Shown here: positions 44,919-53,276 of the stretch, one piece after another
Position numbering within the stretch: position 1 is the stretch's first letter
How the letters are laid out: each line of letters begins with the position of its first letter
Assembly (NCBI RefSeq): GCF_002855495.1
Contig: NZ_PKRO01000010.1
Coordinates: 1-64,000 of the forward strand
Source: Porphyrobacter sp. TH134
GTDB taxonomy: Bacteria > Pseudomonadota > Alphaproteobacteria > Sphingomonadales > Sphingomonadaceae
DNA length: 64,000 nucleotides
Direction of reading: 5' to 3'
Program-made: the position numbers and the translations under genes
The notes under the pieces: generated by a model
What the model saw: only the letters and a program-made list of their open reading frames with translations
The model's database searches: none
Told to the model about the DNA's origin: nothing

Positions 44919-46154
44919 TCAGCCCGCGGTGCCAATCCCGCATTCGCGCAGCACGTCATCGATCGCCTTGGCCACGCCGAAGAACCCGGCCTTGGCATAA
45001 GGCCAGGTCGCGCGGTCGACGTCGCTGAGGATCGTGGTCACTTTCCCGCTTGCTACAAGCGGGGCGAGGTCAGGCCACAGCGAATCGCGAGTCCAGCCAG
45101 TGGGAAGGTAGGGCAGAGCAATGCGCTTGGCCCCGGTTTGGGCAAGCACATCTGCCAACCGGTCGCCCGCGTGCCATTCGGCTGCGGGGCAGCCAAAGGT
45201 CGCCGCAGCCTCTGCCATTCCGCTCGTGACAGCACCGGCCGCGAACGCACGCGCCTTCGCGCCGATATCACCGGGTGATCGCGCATCGGGCCGGGCGGCA
45301 CCGATGATGAAGGCGGGCGCCGCGGGAAGGGCCAGCGGGGCATGGTGCGCCGCTTCATCGTGCAGCAGCAAGACAAACGGTTCGGTAAGGTCAGCCGGGC
45401 TGATGGGGCGAGGAAGATCAAGCCTCTGCCGTCCATAATCCTGCGGTTCGGACAAAGGCTCGGCATCCTGCACCAAGCCCTTGGCCGCCAACGCGCCGCC
45501 GGGCCGCCGGGCGGTGTAGCGGGCGATGTTATCAGCCCGGGCAAGGTAATGCTTGCCCTTGGTGTGCAGCCCGGCAACCCAGCGCCACGACAGCGTGTTC
45601 GATGCGGCATCGGCGTCCATCAGGTGCCGCAGGAAGAAGTCTGCGCCCAGCCGCCAGTCCAGCTTGAGGGTAAAAATCCAGATGCTGGCAAACCACATCC
45701 GGGCGTGATTGTGGAGATAGCCGGTTTCCACCAGTTCCTGTGCCCACACATCGAAGGCTTCGATCCCGGTGCGACCGTCGGTGGCCTCGGCATAGGCTTT
45801 TTGCAGCCCGGCATTGCGCGCCATCGCCGCCAGCGCCCCGTCGCGGCCTGTGCAATAATCCGCCCAGACCGCCGGACGCTGTTCGAGATAGCCTTTGAAG
45901 TAGATCCGCCAGAACACCTCGGCGATGAACTTTTCCGCCGCGCGGGGGCTGTGCTGGGCCAGCACCGCTTGCAGCACTTCGGGGGCACCGATCAGGCCTG
46001 CATGCAGCCAGGGCGATAACTCGCTGACATTGCTTCGGCCGCCCCCGGCAGGACCGTCATCAGCATTGCGGGTTTCGGCATAGCGGCGGCCCGCGGCGGG
46101 AAGGAACTGGGCGAGGCGGGCAAGAGCGGCCGCGCGAGTGGGAGTGTGGGTCAT
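44919..46154 (-). CDS. photolyase/cryptochrome-like protein with swapped domain order
   Basis: 411 residues. Residues about 10-240 match the FAD-binding domain of DNA photolyases: L-x-x-F-L-P-x-A-G-R-x-Y-A-x-x-R-N near the start, S-E-L-S-P-W-L, F-W-R-I-Y-F, G-Y-L-H-N-H-A-R-M-W-F-A-S-I-W and D-A-D-A-A-S-N-T-L-S-W-R-W-V-A-G. The usual N-terminal alpha/beta antenna domain is absent, but residues about 255-405 look like an alpha/beta domain (F-V-L-L-L-H-D-E, A-F-I-I-G-A-A) placed after it. Photorepair or light sensing is plausible. ATG 46154 is used. Confidence 0.8.
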   Translation of the reverse strand: MTHTPTRAAALARLAQFLPAAGRRYAETRNADDGPAGGGRSNVSELSPWLHAGLIGAPEVLQAVLAQHSPRAAEKFIAEVFWRIYFKGYLEQRPAVWADYCTGRDGALAAMARNAGLQKAYAEATDGRTGIEAFDVWAQELVETGYLHNHARMWFASIWIFTLKLDWRLGADFFLRHLMDADAASNTLSWRWVAGLHTKGKHYLARADNIARYTARRPGGALAAKGLVQDAEPLSEPQDYGRQRLDLPRPISPADLTEPFVLLLHDEAAHHAPLALPAAPAFIIGAARPDARSPGDIGAKARAFAAGAVTSGMAEAAATFGCPAAEWHAGDRLADVLAQTGAKRIALPYLPTGWTRDSLWPDLAPLVASGKVTTILSDVDRATWPYAKAGFFGVAKAIDDVLRECGIGTAG

Positions 46155-46353
46155 GCAAGACGGCAACCCGGTGACCCGGTCATGGTTCCGGACGAACTGA
46201 GGTCAACACGCCGCTTGGATGGAACATCTGTTCGCCCCGGGCCTTCGTAGTGTTACCAGGCCGCGCTGCATTGGCCATACCCCTGCCTGCCACGGATCAA
46301 TCGCTGAACCGGGGCGCCGCGCGGCCCTCTGCCCCCTTATTGAGGATTACCCT

Positions 46354-46935
46354 ATGAAGATCATGCATCTCACGCTCGCTTCGGTTGCTGCGCTCGCTTT
46401 GGTCGCCTGTGCCAGCGAAACCCCCGCTGAAGAGACGACAACCGACACGACCGCTGACACCACCGCCGTTGCTGACGATGCCACGGCTGCGGGCACGATT
46501 GTCGAAGTGGCGCAGGGCAATGACACATTCTCGACGCTGGTGACGGCCGTGACCGCAGCCGAGCTTGGCGAAACGCTGTCAGGCACCGGACCGTTCACGG
46601 TGTTCGCGCCGACCAATGATGCCTTTGCCAAGCTGCCTGCCGGCACCGTGGAAAAGCTGACCACCGATGACAAGGACACGCTGAAGGCGATCCTGACCTA
46701 CCATGTGGTGGAAGGCGCTGTTGATGCCGCCACGCTGACAACGGCCATTACGCAGGCCGGCGATGCTGGTTACACCATCAAGACCGTGGCCGGCGGCACG
46801 CTGAACGCCAAGATCGTTGATGGCGGCGTTGTGCTGACCGATGCAGCGGGCAATATCGCCAAGGTCACGGCGACCGATGTCGCCGCGTCCAATGGCCTGA
46901 TCCACGTGATCGATACGGTGCTGATGCCCAAGTAA
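46354..46935 (+). CDS. fasciclin-domain lipoprotein
   Basis: 193 residues: lipoprotein signal with L-V-A-C-A-S (Cys near residue 19), a Thr/Asp-rich linker, then one complete FAS1 domain. FAS1 H1/H2 marks are T-F-S-T-L-V-T-A-V near 60, G-P-F-T-V-F-A-P-T-N-D-A-F near 82 and N-G-L-I-H-V-I-D-T-V-L-M-P at the end. FAS1 proteins mediate adhesion at the cell surface. ATG 46354 follows TGAGGATTACCCT. A G-C stem at 46963-46996 may terminate it. Confidence 0.93.
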   Translation: MKIMHLTLASVAALALVACASETPAEETTTDTTADTTAVADDATAAGTIVEVAQGNDTFSTLVTAVTAAELGETLSGTGPFTVFAPTNDAFAKLPAGTVEKLTTDDKDTLKAILTYHVVEGAVDAATLTTAITQAGDAGYTIKTVAGGTLNAKIVDGGVVLTDAAGNIAKVTATDVAASNGLIHVIDTVLMPK

Positions 46936-47061
46936 GCCAGGCGCATCATCGCAAGCCACATCAGGGGCGGGCGCCGCGCAAGCGGGGTCCGCCCTTGGCA
47001 CGTCCGGCCTTTGCCATCGTGCCGGGTGCGGGTTACCAAGGGGGGCTAAAGGAGGCCTGTC

Positions 47062-47502
47062 ATGTTCATTCACTCGTACCGCGTCGCTGCAAGCCTGCTG
47101 CTGGCCGCCGCGCTTCCCGCTGCATGCAGCCCGGCAGCTGACGGGATCGACCCCGCCGGCAAGACCTTCGATGCCGTTGCGCCGGACGAGGTGGTCACTC
47201 TGACCGGCACAGAACCATTCTGGAACCTCGTGGTCGACGGGCAGAACGGTGTCTGGACCACGCCCGATAATCAACCGGGCACGCAGATTGCCGTCACGCG
47301 CTTTGCCGGGAACAACGGCCTCAGCTTTACCGGCATGCTTGATGGCAAGTCGCTGACGGCGACACTGACGCCGGGTGAATGCAGCGACGGCATGAGCGAC
47401 CGGCGCTTCCCCTTCGTTGCCACTATCGCTTTGGGCGGGGAGACATTGGCGGGGTGCGGCTATACCACCAGTCAAGCGCCGGCCGGCGACGACGCGCCGT
47501 AG
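47062..47502 (+). CDS. putative lipoprotein (COG3650-like)
   Basis: 146 residues with a signal peptide and lipobox-like A-A-C near residue 21. The G-T-E-P-F-W-N motif (about 49-55), C-S-D-G-M-S-D-R-R-F-P-F and a terminal G-C-G define a small periplasmic family, similar to COG3650 and often fused to MliC/META-type modules. The two late Cys may form a disulfide. Biochemical role unknown. ATG has an excellent SD, AAAGGAGG. Confidence 0.75.
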   Translation: MFIHSYRVAASLLLAAALPAACSPAADGIDPAGKTFDAVAPDEVVTLTGTEPFWNLVVDGQNGVWTTPDNQPGTQIAVTRFAGNNGLSFTGMLDGKSLTATLTPGECSDGMSDRRFPFVATIALGGETLAGCGYTTSQAPAGDDAP

Positions 47503-47529
47503 TGATGCGCAAACGGGGGGAGAGATGCC

Positions 47530-47937
47530 ATGACCATCACCGGAGGCTGCCTGTGCGGCGCGGTGCTTTACACGTGCGACGCTGAACCGCTGCTATGCGT
47601 CACCTGCCATTGCAAGAACTGTCAGCGGCAGGCGGGTAGCGCGCTATCGGTGATTGTCGGTGTGCCGGATGCCGCGGTGACCTTCCAAGGCGAGCTGACA
47701 ACCTATAATGACGCCGGCGATAGCGGCGCGACCGTGCGGCGGCAGTTTTGTGGCACTTGCGGATCGCCGGTATTCACCCGCGTCGACAGCCCGCCCGGCA
47801 TGATGTTCATCAAGGCCGGGACGCTGGATGATACGAGCATTCTGAAGCCGGCCTTTCACTGCTATGCCAAAAGCAAGCAGGACTGGGTCGATCTCGGCGA
47901 CATTCCGGCCTTCGAGACTGTGCCTCAGGGGCTATGA
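47530..47937 (+). CDS. GFA-family (glutathione-dependent formaldehyde-activating-like) protein
   Basis: 135 residues. The zinc-binding Cys pattern is C-L-C-G at 7-10, C-H-C-K-N-C around 25-31 and F-C-G-T-C-G-S-P near 75-80, defining the GFA fold. Only some members act on S-hydroxymethylglutathione; the real function of most is unknown. It starts 27 bases after the lipoprotein gene, preceded by GGGGGGAGAGATGCC, so the two may be co-transcribed. Confidence 0.9.
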   Translation: MTITGGCLCGAVLYTCDAEPLLCVTCHCKNCQRQAGSALSVIVGVPDAAVTFQGELTTYNDAGDSGATVRRQFCGTCGSPVFTRVDSPPGMMFIKAGTLDDTSILKPAFHCYAKSKQDWVDLGDIPAFETVPQGL

Positions 47938-47953
47938 CACGCGCCAGGCCGGG

Positions 47954-49435
47954 TTAGAACAGGCCCGGCAATTCACGCTGGACGGTATTGGGCCGGTCCG
48001 GCTGGAGCAGTTCGTGATCCGTGAAGCTGGCGGCCTGCCGCGCGCTTTGCCGCTGCACCGGCGCGCTTGCCGTGCTGGCGGCAACAGCGCCGCTGATCGG
48101 CGTGCAGCTGCGACCCCCCAGAAAATCGAGCGCGGCGGCAATCGATGCTTCGCGCGGATCCCCCAGCGGGCGCGTGAGATCGTCGGCCGCGCGGCAGGTA
48201 TTGGGCACCACGCTGGCGAGCCCGGAGAAATATTCGCCCTGACCACTGGCGTTGACTGTCTGGAACGCCACGGCGCGCACTCTGAGGTCGCAGGCCGCCA
48301 GATCAAACCCGAACTGCCCGACAGGCTTGCCAAACGAATTGCGGCCCACCAGTGCCAGACCATTGCCGAGGTAGGGGATCAGCGAATTGGTGACCAGCTC
48401 GCTTGCCGATGCGCTGGCCTCGGTGGTGATAACCGCGACCTTGGTGGGGGCAATCGCATTGGGTTCGGTGCGAAACAATCGGGTGGAGTTTTCCGCCGCC
48501 TTGGACGGGCGCAGCACATCGCGGCTCCACACCTGCCCGACCCGGCCCGCGCCCATCAGATCGCCCATTGTATCAGCGACACTGACCAGCCCGCCGCCAT
48601 TGTAGCGGAAATCGAGGATCAGTTCGGTCACGCCTTGTGCGGCAAACTGGCCATAGGCGGCGCGCAGCTGGGCGGCGGCATCGGCGATGATGAAAGTGCG
48701 CAGGTTGATGTAACCGACCCGCTTGGCGCCATCGTTCAGGATCAGCGCGCCATAACGGTCCGACAGGGGATCAAGCGCAAAGTCGGTCTTGGTGATGGCC
48801 CGCTCAATCACGGCGCCGCCAGGCTGCGTGAACCGCAGCACCCGCGCCGTGCCTGCGGTGGACGGGCCCAGTGCGTCGGCCACCGCCTGCGCTCCGCCGG
48901 TGGTGAATAAGTTGCTGACGCTCTGCAAGGTGTTGGCCGTTGTCCCGATCGCCGTGATCTCGGCCCCGCGGTCGAGCCCGGCCGCAAAACCGCTCGCACC
49001 TTCATAGGCTTCGGCCACAAACACCCGCCGTGCCGCGGTGTCATAGGACAAGCGAATGCCGAACCCGGCCGAGGAGCCGGAATTGATCAGCGCGTTTTCT
49101 TCAGCGATCGAGGTCGCAAAGGTGAAGAACCGGTCACGGTTCTGCGCGCGGGCCGGCGCAACGCGGGCATCAAGATAATCATCGAGATTGTTGAACGATG
49201 CCGGGCTGGCGGCTGCGAGCAGATTGGGGAACAGATACCACTCGTTCAACACCTGATCGGCGAAATCCTGCTGGGCCCGCAGACCGCAGGCCGCGGCGGG
49301 CGGCGGCGTGGTTGGCGGCGTGGGGGTTACCACACCGCCGCCACTGGTCGGCGGCGACGATGAAGACCCGCCTCCGCCGCACGCAGCCAGCTGTGCTGCC
49401 AAAACCAGACTAAGCGCAGTGCGGGCGACCTTCAT
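47954..49435 (-). CDS. S41-family C-terminal processing peptidase, lipoprotein
   Basis: 493 residues: lipoprotein signal with A-A-C-G-G-G-G, a Ser/Thr/Pro linker, a PDZ-like region near 125-190, then the S41 tail-specific protease core. L-D-F-R-Y-N-G-G-G near residue 260 and T-T-E-A-S-A-S-A-S-E-L-V-T-N near 330 contain the oxyanion and nucleophile region. S-F-G-K-P-V-G-Q follows. A membrane-tethered periplasmic protease is likely; the substrate is unknown. The C-terminal 60 residues are variable and probably disordered. Confidence 0.9.
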   Translation of the reverse strand: MKVARTALSLVLAAQLAACGGGGSSSSPPTSGGGVVTPTPPTTPPPAAACGLRAQQDFADQVLNEWYLFPNLLAAASPASFNNLDDYLDARVAPARAQNRDRFFTFATSIAEENALINSGSSAGFGIRLSYDTAARRVFVAEAYEGASGFAAGLDRGAEITAIGTTANTLQSVSNLFTTGGAQAVADALGPSTAGTARVLRFTQPGGAVIERAITKTDFALDPLSDRYGALILNDGAKRVGYINLRTFIIADAAAQLRAAYGQFAAQGVTELILDFRYNGGGLVSVADTMGDLMGAGRVGQVWSRDVLRPSKAAENSTRLFRTEPNAIAPTKVAVITTEASASASELVTNSLIPYLGNGLALVGRNSFGKPVGQFGFDLAACDLRVRAVAFQTVNASGQGEYFSGLASVVPNTCRAADDLTRPLGDPREASIAAALDFLGGRSCTPISGAVAASTASAPVQRQSARQAASFTDHELLQPDRPNTVQRELPGLF

Positions 49436-49499
49436 GCGGCGGACATCTCCGGAAGAAACCGTCGGGCCACGCGGCGTGGCCGGATGCAGGAGGAATGCA

Positions 49500-49664
49500 A
49501 TGGCACCGGGTCAAGAGCAAGGCGCGCGGGTGATTATCCCTGTGAATCCAGCCCAAAGCGTGACCTTTTTGTCTGCATTTGCTGGGTTTTCCGCAGAAAC
49601 TGCCCAAAACCGCGGTGACAAGTCTCGTATCGCGCAGCCGAAGAGACTAGCACGAGGGCGATGA
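49500..49664 (+). CDS. candidate 54-residue small ORF
   Basis: ATG 49500 has a textbook SD, AGGAGG, six bases upstream. The frame runs 54 codons to TGA 49662-49664, 12 bases before the PEBP gene. The product would be basic (G-D-K-S-R-I-A-Q-P-K-R-L-A-R-G-R end) with one short hydrophobic patch. Against it, third-position GC is near half, well below neighbouring genes, and the stretch overlaps the divergent promoter area of the S41 gene. Reported as a candidate only. Confidence 0.35.
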   Translation: MAPGQEQGARVIIPVNPAQSVTFLSAFAGFSAETAQNRGDKSRIAQPKRLARGR

Positions 49665-49676
49665 AACGACAGAATC

Positions 49677-50267
49677 ATGCCTGATTTTCCTGATTGGCTT
49701 GCACCCCGTGTGCCTGCGGCCGCACGCCATCCCGGCCTCGCGATTGCGAAGCTGGGGTCGGCGCAGACCTTTGCGCGCGGCGGATTTGCTCTGACCAGCC
49801 CGGCCTTTGCCGCTGGCGAACCGCTCGACCCCAGCTTCACCGCGACCGAAGAAGACGCGGTGGCCCCGCCGCTCGAATGGAGCGCGCCGCCGCCCGGCTC
49901 TGCCGAACTGGTGCTGGTGGTCGAAGAGGCGTCCACCACCAATGCCGAACCGGCTTGCCACTGGCTTGTCTGGGGGCTGAAAGGCCAGCGCGGCAAGCTG
50001 CTCGAAGGCGAAACCCCGCCGCGCGCCGGCAAGAATGCGGTCGGCAATTCCGAATGGCTGCTGCCCGACCCGCCCGAGGGCGAAACGCGCCATTACCTGT
50101 TTCAACTGTTCGCGACCGACCTGCCGCTGGTGCTGATGCCTGGCGCGGGACGAGCGGAACTGCTTGCATCGCTGCAAGGGACGATTACGGCCTGTGCAGT
50201 GCTCCATGCCACCTTCACCGGCGGCGGAGACGATGATGCAGGCTGGGAAGATGATGATCTCGATTAA
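49677..50267 (+). CDS. YbhB/YbcL-family PEBP-like protein
   Basis: 196 residues. Family landmarks are the early F-x-L-T-S-P-A-F, a central P-P-L-E-W-S-A-P-P-P-G-S, and H-W-L-V-W-G-L near residue 98. This is the phosphatidylethanolamine-binding/Raf-kinase-inhibitor-like fold; bacterial members have no settled function. It ends in a run of Asp and Gly (G-G-G-D-D-D-A-G-W-E-D-D-D-L-D), unusual for the family. Weak SD. Followed 27 bases later by the SWIB gene. Confidence 0.9.
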   Translation: MPDFPDWLAPRVPAAARHPGLAIAKLGSAQTFARGGFALTSPAFAAGEPLDPSFTATEEDAVAPPLEWSAPPPGSAELVLVVEEASTTNAEPACHWLVWGLKGQRGKLLEGETPPRAGKNAVGNSEWLLPDPPEGETRHYLFQLFATDLPLVLMPGAGRAELLASLQGTITACAVLHATFTGGGDDDAGWEDDDLD

Positions 50268-50294
50268 CCTGCCACTTACATAAGGGAGTAGACG

Positions 50295-50546
50295 ATGGCT
50301 GGCACGACGAATGCATTGCAAAAGCCGGTAACGCTTTCGGGCGATCTTGAAGCGGTGATCGGCAAAGGCCCGATGACGCGCGCTCAGGTGACCTCGAAGG
50401 TGTGGGAATACATCAAGGCGAACGACCTGCAGGACAAGACGGACAAGCGTCAGATCAATCCCGATGCCAAGCTGGGCGCGGTGATCGGCAAGGACCAGAT
50501 CTCGATGTTCAAGATGACGGCTGCGGTTTCCAAGCACCTCAGCTAA
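50295..50546 (+). CDS. SWIB/MDM2-domain protein
   Basis: 83 residues, a stand-alone SWIB domain: L-I/V-G-x-G-P-M-T-R-x-x-V-x-x-K-V-W-E-Y-I-K then K-R-x-I-N-P-D-x-x-L and F-K-M-T at the end. In eukaryotes SWIB is part of chromatin remodellers; in bacteria, including chlamydiae and alphaproteobacteria, its role is not well defined, with nucleoid association suspected. ATG follows AAGGGAGTAGACG. A hairpin terminator follows. Confidence 0.92.
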   Translation: MAGTTNALQKPVTLSGDLEAVIGKGPMTRAQVTSKVWEYIKANDLQDKTDKRQINPDAKLGAVIGKDQISMFKMTAAVSKHLS

Positions 50547-50553
50547 GAGTGGC

Positions 50554-50576
50554 TGCGGTGTCCGTGCGGCACCGCA
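50554..50576. terminator. hairpin between convergent genes
   Basis: TGCGGTG and CACCGCA arms with a 9-base loop, placed between the SWIB stop and the DUF3253 stop on the other strand. No T run, so termination is only likely. Confidence 0.4.
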
Positions 50577-50592
50577 TGGCTTTGGCCAGACA

Positions 50593-50838
50593 TCAGCGGC
50601 GCGCGATCCGATAGGGTCCGCGCCGCTTTTGCATGGCGATGCCTTTCCACGAGAGAACGATGGCGCCGCGTGTGGATAGCGCGTCGGTGGCCGCATGGAT
50701 GGTGTCCATCTGTTCGCGCCAATTGCCCTCGGGCCCCGCCACGGACTCGGCAAGGCGGCGGGCGGCCTCGCTCGGACAGATTGTTGCCCCGGCTGCCCGC
50801 TCGTCCAGCAGGCTGAGGATCGCTTCTTCCCCGGTCAC
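50593..50838 (-). CDS. DUF3253 small protein
   Basis: About 81 residues. T-I-C-P-S-E-A-A-R-R-L near residue 20, W-R-E-Q-M-D-T-I-H-A-A-T, and the ending K-R-R-G-P-Y-R-I are the DUF3253 pattern, predicted to be a winged-helix-like fold. GTG 50838 overlaps the DoxX stop as GTGA, the usual coupling here; an in-frame ATG at 50877 would extend it by 13 residues into the upstream gene. Function unknown. Last gene of the cupin-DoxX-DUF3253 run. Confidence 0.75.
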   Translation of the reverse strand: MTGEEAILSLLDERAAGATICPSEAARRLAESVAGPEGNWREQMDTIHAATDALSTRGAIVLSWKGIAMQKRRGPYRIARR

Positions 50839-51233
50839 GCGCGGCGGCGGGGTAGGGGCAAGCAATCGCCCACCCATAGAGCGAGCCAGATAATCACCGG
50901 CTGTGCAAACATGCGCGGCACGTGATAGCCCAGCCCAAGCCCACCATCGCCGCGCGCCATGTCCAGCGCGAAATGGTTGATATTGGCGGGCCACACGCAC
51001 AGCGCATACAGCGCCAGCCCCCATCCTGCCGCCTGCCGCAGTTTCAAGGAGAACGGCTGCACCAGCCCAAGGCTTCCGAAGATCTCGGCCACGCCTGTCA
51101 GCAGCACCACAGCGTCAGGCGCTGGAACCCATGCTGGAGTGATGGTCAGAAAGGGGGCGGGGTTGATCAGGTGGATCACGCCCGCCGCAAAGTAGAACGC
51201 GGCCAACACCCAGCGCAGGACAGGCCGGATCAT
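50835..51233 (-). CDS. DoxX-family membrane protein
   Basis: 132 residues with four membrane helices. A-A-F-Y-F-A-A-G-V-I-H-L in helix 1 and L-L-T-G-V-A-E-I-F-G-S-L-G in helix 2 are typical of the small DoxX-like group. Some relatives are part of oxidoreductase complexes; role here unknown. ATG 51233 overlaps the cupin stop (ATGA), favouring it over an ATG at 51248. Basic C-terminus (L-P-R-R-R-A). Confidence 0.85.
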   Translation of the reverse strand: MIRPVLRWVLAAFYFAAGVIHLINPAPFLTITPAWVPAPDAVVLLTGVAEIFGSLGLVQPFSLKLRQAAGWGLALYALCVWPANINHFALDMARGDGGLGLGYHVPRMFAQPVIIWLALWVGDCLPLPRRRA

Positions 51234-51685
51234 GCGGGCTGTCCGCATCCCGGTTCCCACCCCGGCGGTGCGAGCGTGAATCCGGCAAAATCGAACCCCG
51301 GCACCACCACGCAAGATACCAGGCTGTAGCCATGACGCGGTTCGCCAAATCCTCTGGCCGCCTGCCATTCGCCCGGAGCGACAAGGCCCTGTAGCTGCTG
51401 GCCCGCGCCCACGTCGCTGCCAAGAATCACGGACCGCGCCGGCTCTGAATGGTCGGCGGCCAGTCGCAATTCCAGCGGATCGCCCGCTTGCCACAGCCAT
51501 AGCTCCGCTGCGTCGACTGTGTGCCAGTGCGAGGCCTCGCCTGCGCGCAGCAGGAAGATGATTGCGGTGCCGCTGGCGCGCCCGTCGGGGCCTGCGCCGC
51601 CTCGCCAGGTTTCGGCATACCACCCGCCTTCAGGATGGGCGGTCAGGCCCAATTGTTCGATCAGTGCGGCCGCGCTATCACCCAT
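51230..51685 (-). CDS. cupin (DUF985) family protein
   Basis: 151 residues. L-x-x-H-P-E-G-G-W-Y-A-E-T-W at the N-terminus, S-H-W-H-T-V-D-A-A-E-L-W near 55, and Y-S-L-V-S-C-V-V-V-P-G-F near 120 match the DUF985/COG3542 cupins, a beta-barrel fold of unknown catalysis. ATG 51685 is chosen because AAGGA lies seven bases upstream; an ATG at 51703 is also in frame. Starts an operon ending in DUF3253. Confidence 0.85.
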   Translation of the reverse strand: MGDSAAALIEQLGLTAHPEGGWYAETWRGGAGPDGRASGTAIIFLLRAGEASHWHTVDAAELWLWQAGDPLELRLAADHSEPARSVILGSDVGAGQQLQGLVAPGEWQAARGFGEPRHGYSLVSCVVVPGFDFAGFTLAPPGWEPGCGQPA

Positions 51686-51737
51686 GCCAGTGTCCTTGCC
51701 CATGTATCCGGGCGCTCTAGCTTCGGGAGCCACCTCC

Positions 51738-53033
51738 ATGCAACGTTTCGCGCCCTCTCGTCTTGCTCTTGCTGCCGGTCTGGTGCTGGCCAGCCCGCTG
51801 GCTGCGCAAGATGCGCCTGCCGATGCGGCCACCGCAGTCGCGAATGCGGCCTTGGAAGCAGCGCCGATTTTCGATGGGCATAATGACGTGCCCAATCAGC
51901 TGCGCGCGCGCGTCGCCAACCAGATCAACGCCTTTGACTTCGAGGACACCAGCCACACCGGCGCAGCGCATCCGCAAGGTGCGGTGATGCAGACCGATCT
52001 GGCGCGGTTGAAGCAAGGCAAGGTGGGCGCGCAGTTCTGGTCGGTCTATGTCCCCTCGAACCCTGATGAGGACGAAGCCGTGCGCGAGGTGATCGAGCAG
52101 ATCGATGTGACCCGCCGTCTGATCGCGCGCTACCCTGAAGGCCTGCGGTTCGCCGAAACCGCCGATCAGGTCGAACGCGCGATGGCCGAGGGCAAGATCG
52201 CGTCATTGCTGGGGATGGAAGGCGGCCATTCGATCGGGTCAAGCCTTGGGGTGCTGCGCCAGCTGCATGCGCTGGGCGCGCGCTACATGACTCTTACCCA
52301 CAACAGCAATACGCCCTGGGCCGATGCGGCCACCGACACGCCGGTGCACGGCGGCCTCACCGAATTCGGCAAGGATGTGGTGCGCGAGATGAACCGGCTC
52401 GGGATGCTGGTGGACCTCAGCCATGTGAGCGAGGATACCATGCTTGATGCGCTGGATGTGGCCAAGGCGCCGGTGATCTTCAGCCATTCCGGCGCGCGCG
52501 CGGTCAATGGGCATCCGCGCAATGTGCCCGACAGTGTCTTGAAGCGGCTTCCTGAAAACGGGGGGATCGTGATGGTGGTCGCCCTGCCGGGCTTCCTCAA
52601 TGAAGAGCGCCGGCAGTGGTTTGCGCGTCGTTCGGCAGAAGAAGCGCGGTTGAAGGCGCTGTGGCAGGGACAACCCTCCAAGGTCACCGAAGCGATGGCG
52701 GCGTGGGACAAGGCTTCGCCTGAACCGGCCACCACCATCAAGCACATGGCCGACCATATCGACCATATCCGGGCGGTTGCCGGGGTCGAATCGATTGGAA
52801 TTGGCGGCGATTTTGACGGGATGCCGTCCGGCCCGGTCGGTTTCGAGGACGTGCGCGGCTATCCGCTGCTGTTTGCCGAATTGGCGCAGCGCGGCTATTC
52901 GCAAGCCGAACTGGAGATGATCGCCAGCCGCAATGCCTTGCGCGTGATGCGGGCAGCCGAGGCTTATGCGGCAAGCATGGCGGGCGAAGCGCCGATTGAG
53001 ACGCTGATCAGCCCGCCCGCCAAACCGAAATGA
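51738..53033 (+). CDS. secreted M19 membrane-dipeptidase-family enzyme
   Basis: 431 residues with a signal peptide (near PLAAQ). The zinc ligands of renal-dipeptidase-type enzymes are visible: F-D-G-H-N-D near residue 44, G-M-E-G-G-H near 155, V-D-L-S-H-V near 230 and I-F-S-H-S-G-A-R near 250. G-I-G-G-D-F-D-G-M ends the site. Members cleave dipeptides, some beta-lactams or other amides in the periplasm. ATG 51738 follows CGGGAGCC. Its stop abuts the stop of the next convergent gene as TGATCA. Confidence 0.93.
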   Translation: MQRFAPSRLALAAGLVLASPLAAQDAPADAATAVANAALEAAPIFDGHNDVPNQLRARVANQINAFDFEDTSHTGAAHPQGAVMQTDLARLKQGKVGAQFWSVYVPSNPDEDEAVREVIEQIDVTRRLIARYPEGLRFAETADQVERAMAEGKIASLLGMEGGHSIGSSLGVLRQLHALGARYMTLTHNSNTPWADAATDTPVHGGLTEFGKDVVREMNRLGMLVDLSHVSEDTMLDALDVAKAPVIFSHSGARAVNGHPRNVPDSVLKRLPENGGIVMVVALPGFLNEERRQWFARRSAEEARLKALWQGQPSKVTEAMAAWDKASPEPATTIKHMADHIDHIRAVAGVESIGIGGDFDGMPSGPVGFEDVRGYPLLFAELAQRGYSQAELEMIASRNALRVMRAAEAYAASMAGEAPIETLISPPAKPK

Positions 53034-53195
53034 TCAATGGCTCGCGTTGTAGAGCGCTGGAATGATCCAGACGAGGCTCATCGCGATCACTGCAAAGCCC
53101 AGGCTGAAGCCCAGCACATAGCGCAGCCCGGTGTTGGTAACGGCCCCGCGTGCGGCTTCGTCGTTGATGCGAATGGCGTCGTTTTGATCGGACAT
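53034..53195 (-). CDS. single-span mini membrane protein 1
   Basis: 53 residues from ATG 53195 (SD GGAGAGC). A polar N-terminus is followed by one helix: G-L-R-Y-V-L-G-F-S-L-G-F-A-V-I-A-M-S-L-V-W-I-I. It ends soon after the helix. The helix closely parallels that of the next gene upstream (R-W/Y-V-L, S-L, A-M-x-L-I/V-W). No named family. Probably an inner-membrane small protein. Confidence 0.7.
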   Translation of the reverse strand: MSDQNDAIRINDEAARGAVTNTGLRYVLGFSLGFAVIAMSLVWIIPALYNASH

Positions 53196-53276
53196 CACGG
53201 CTCTCCCCATGGTTTGACGTAACGGAAACATCTTCCGCTACGTCAATCAAGTCAAGCGGCCGTGATTGGTTCCCGA

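Noticed and set aside
53028-53039. TGATCA at abutting convergent stop codons as a methylation or binding site
   Set aside because: Simply formed by TGA meeting its complement; no further symmetry.
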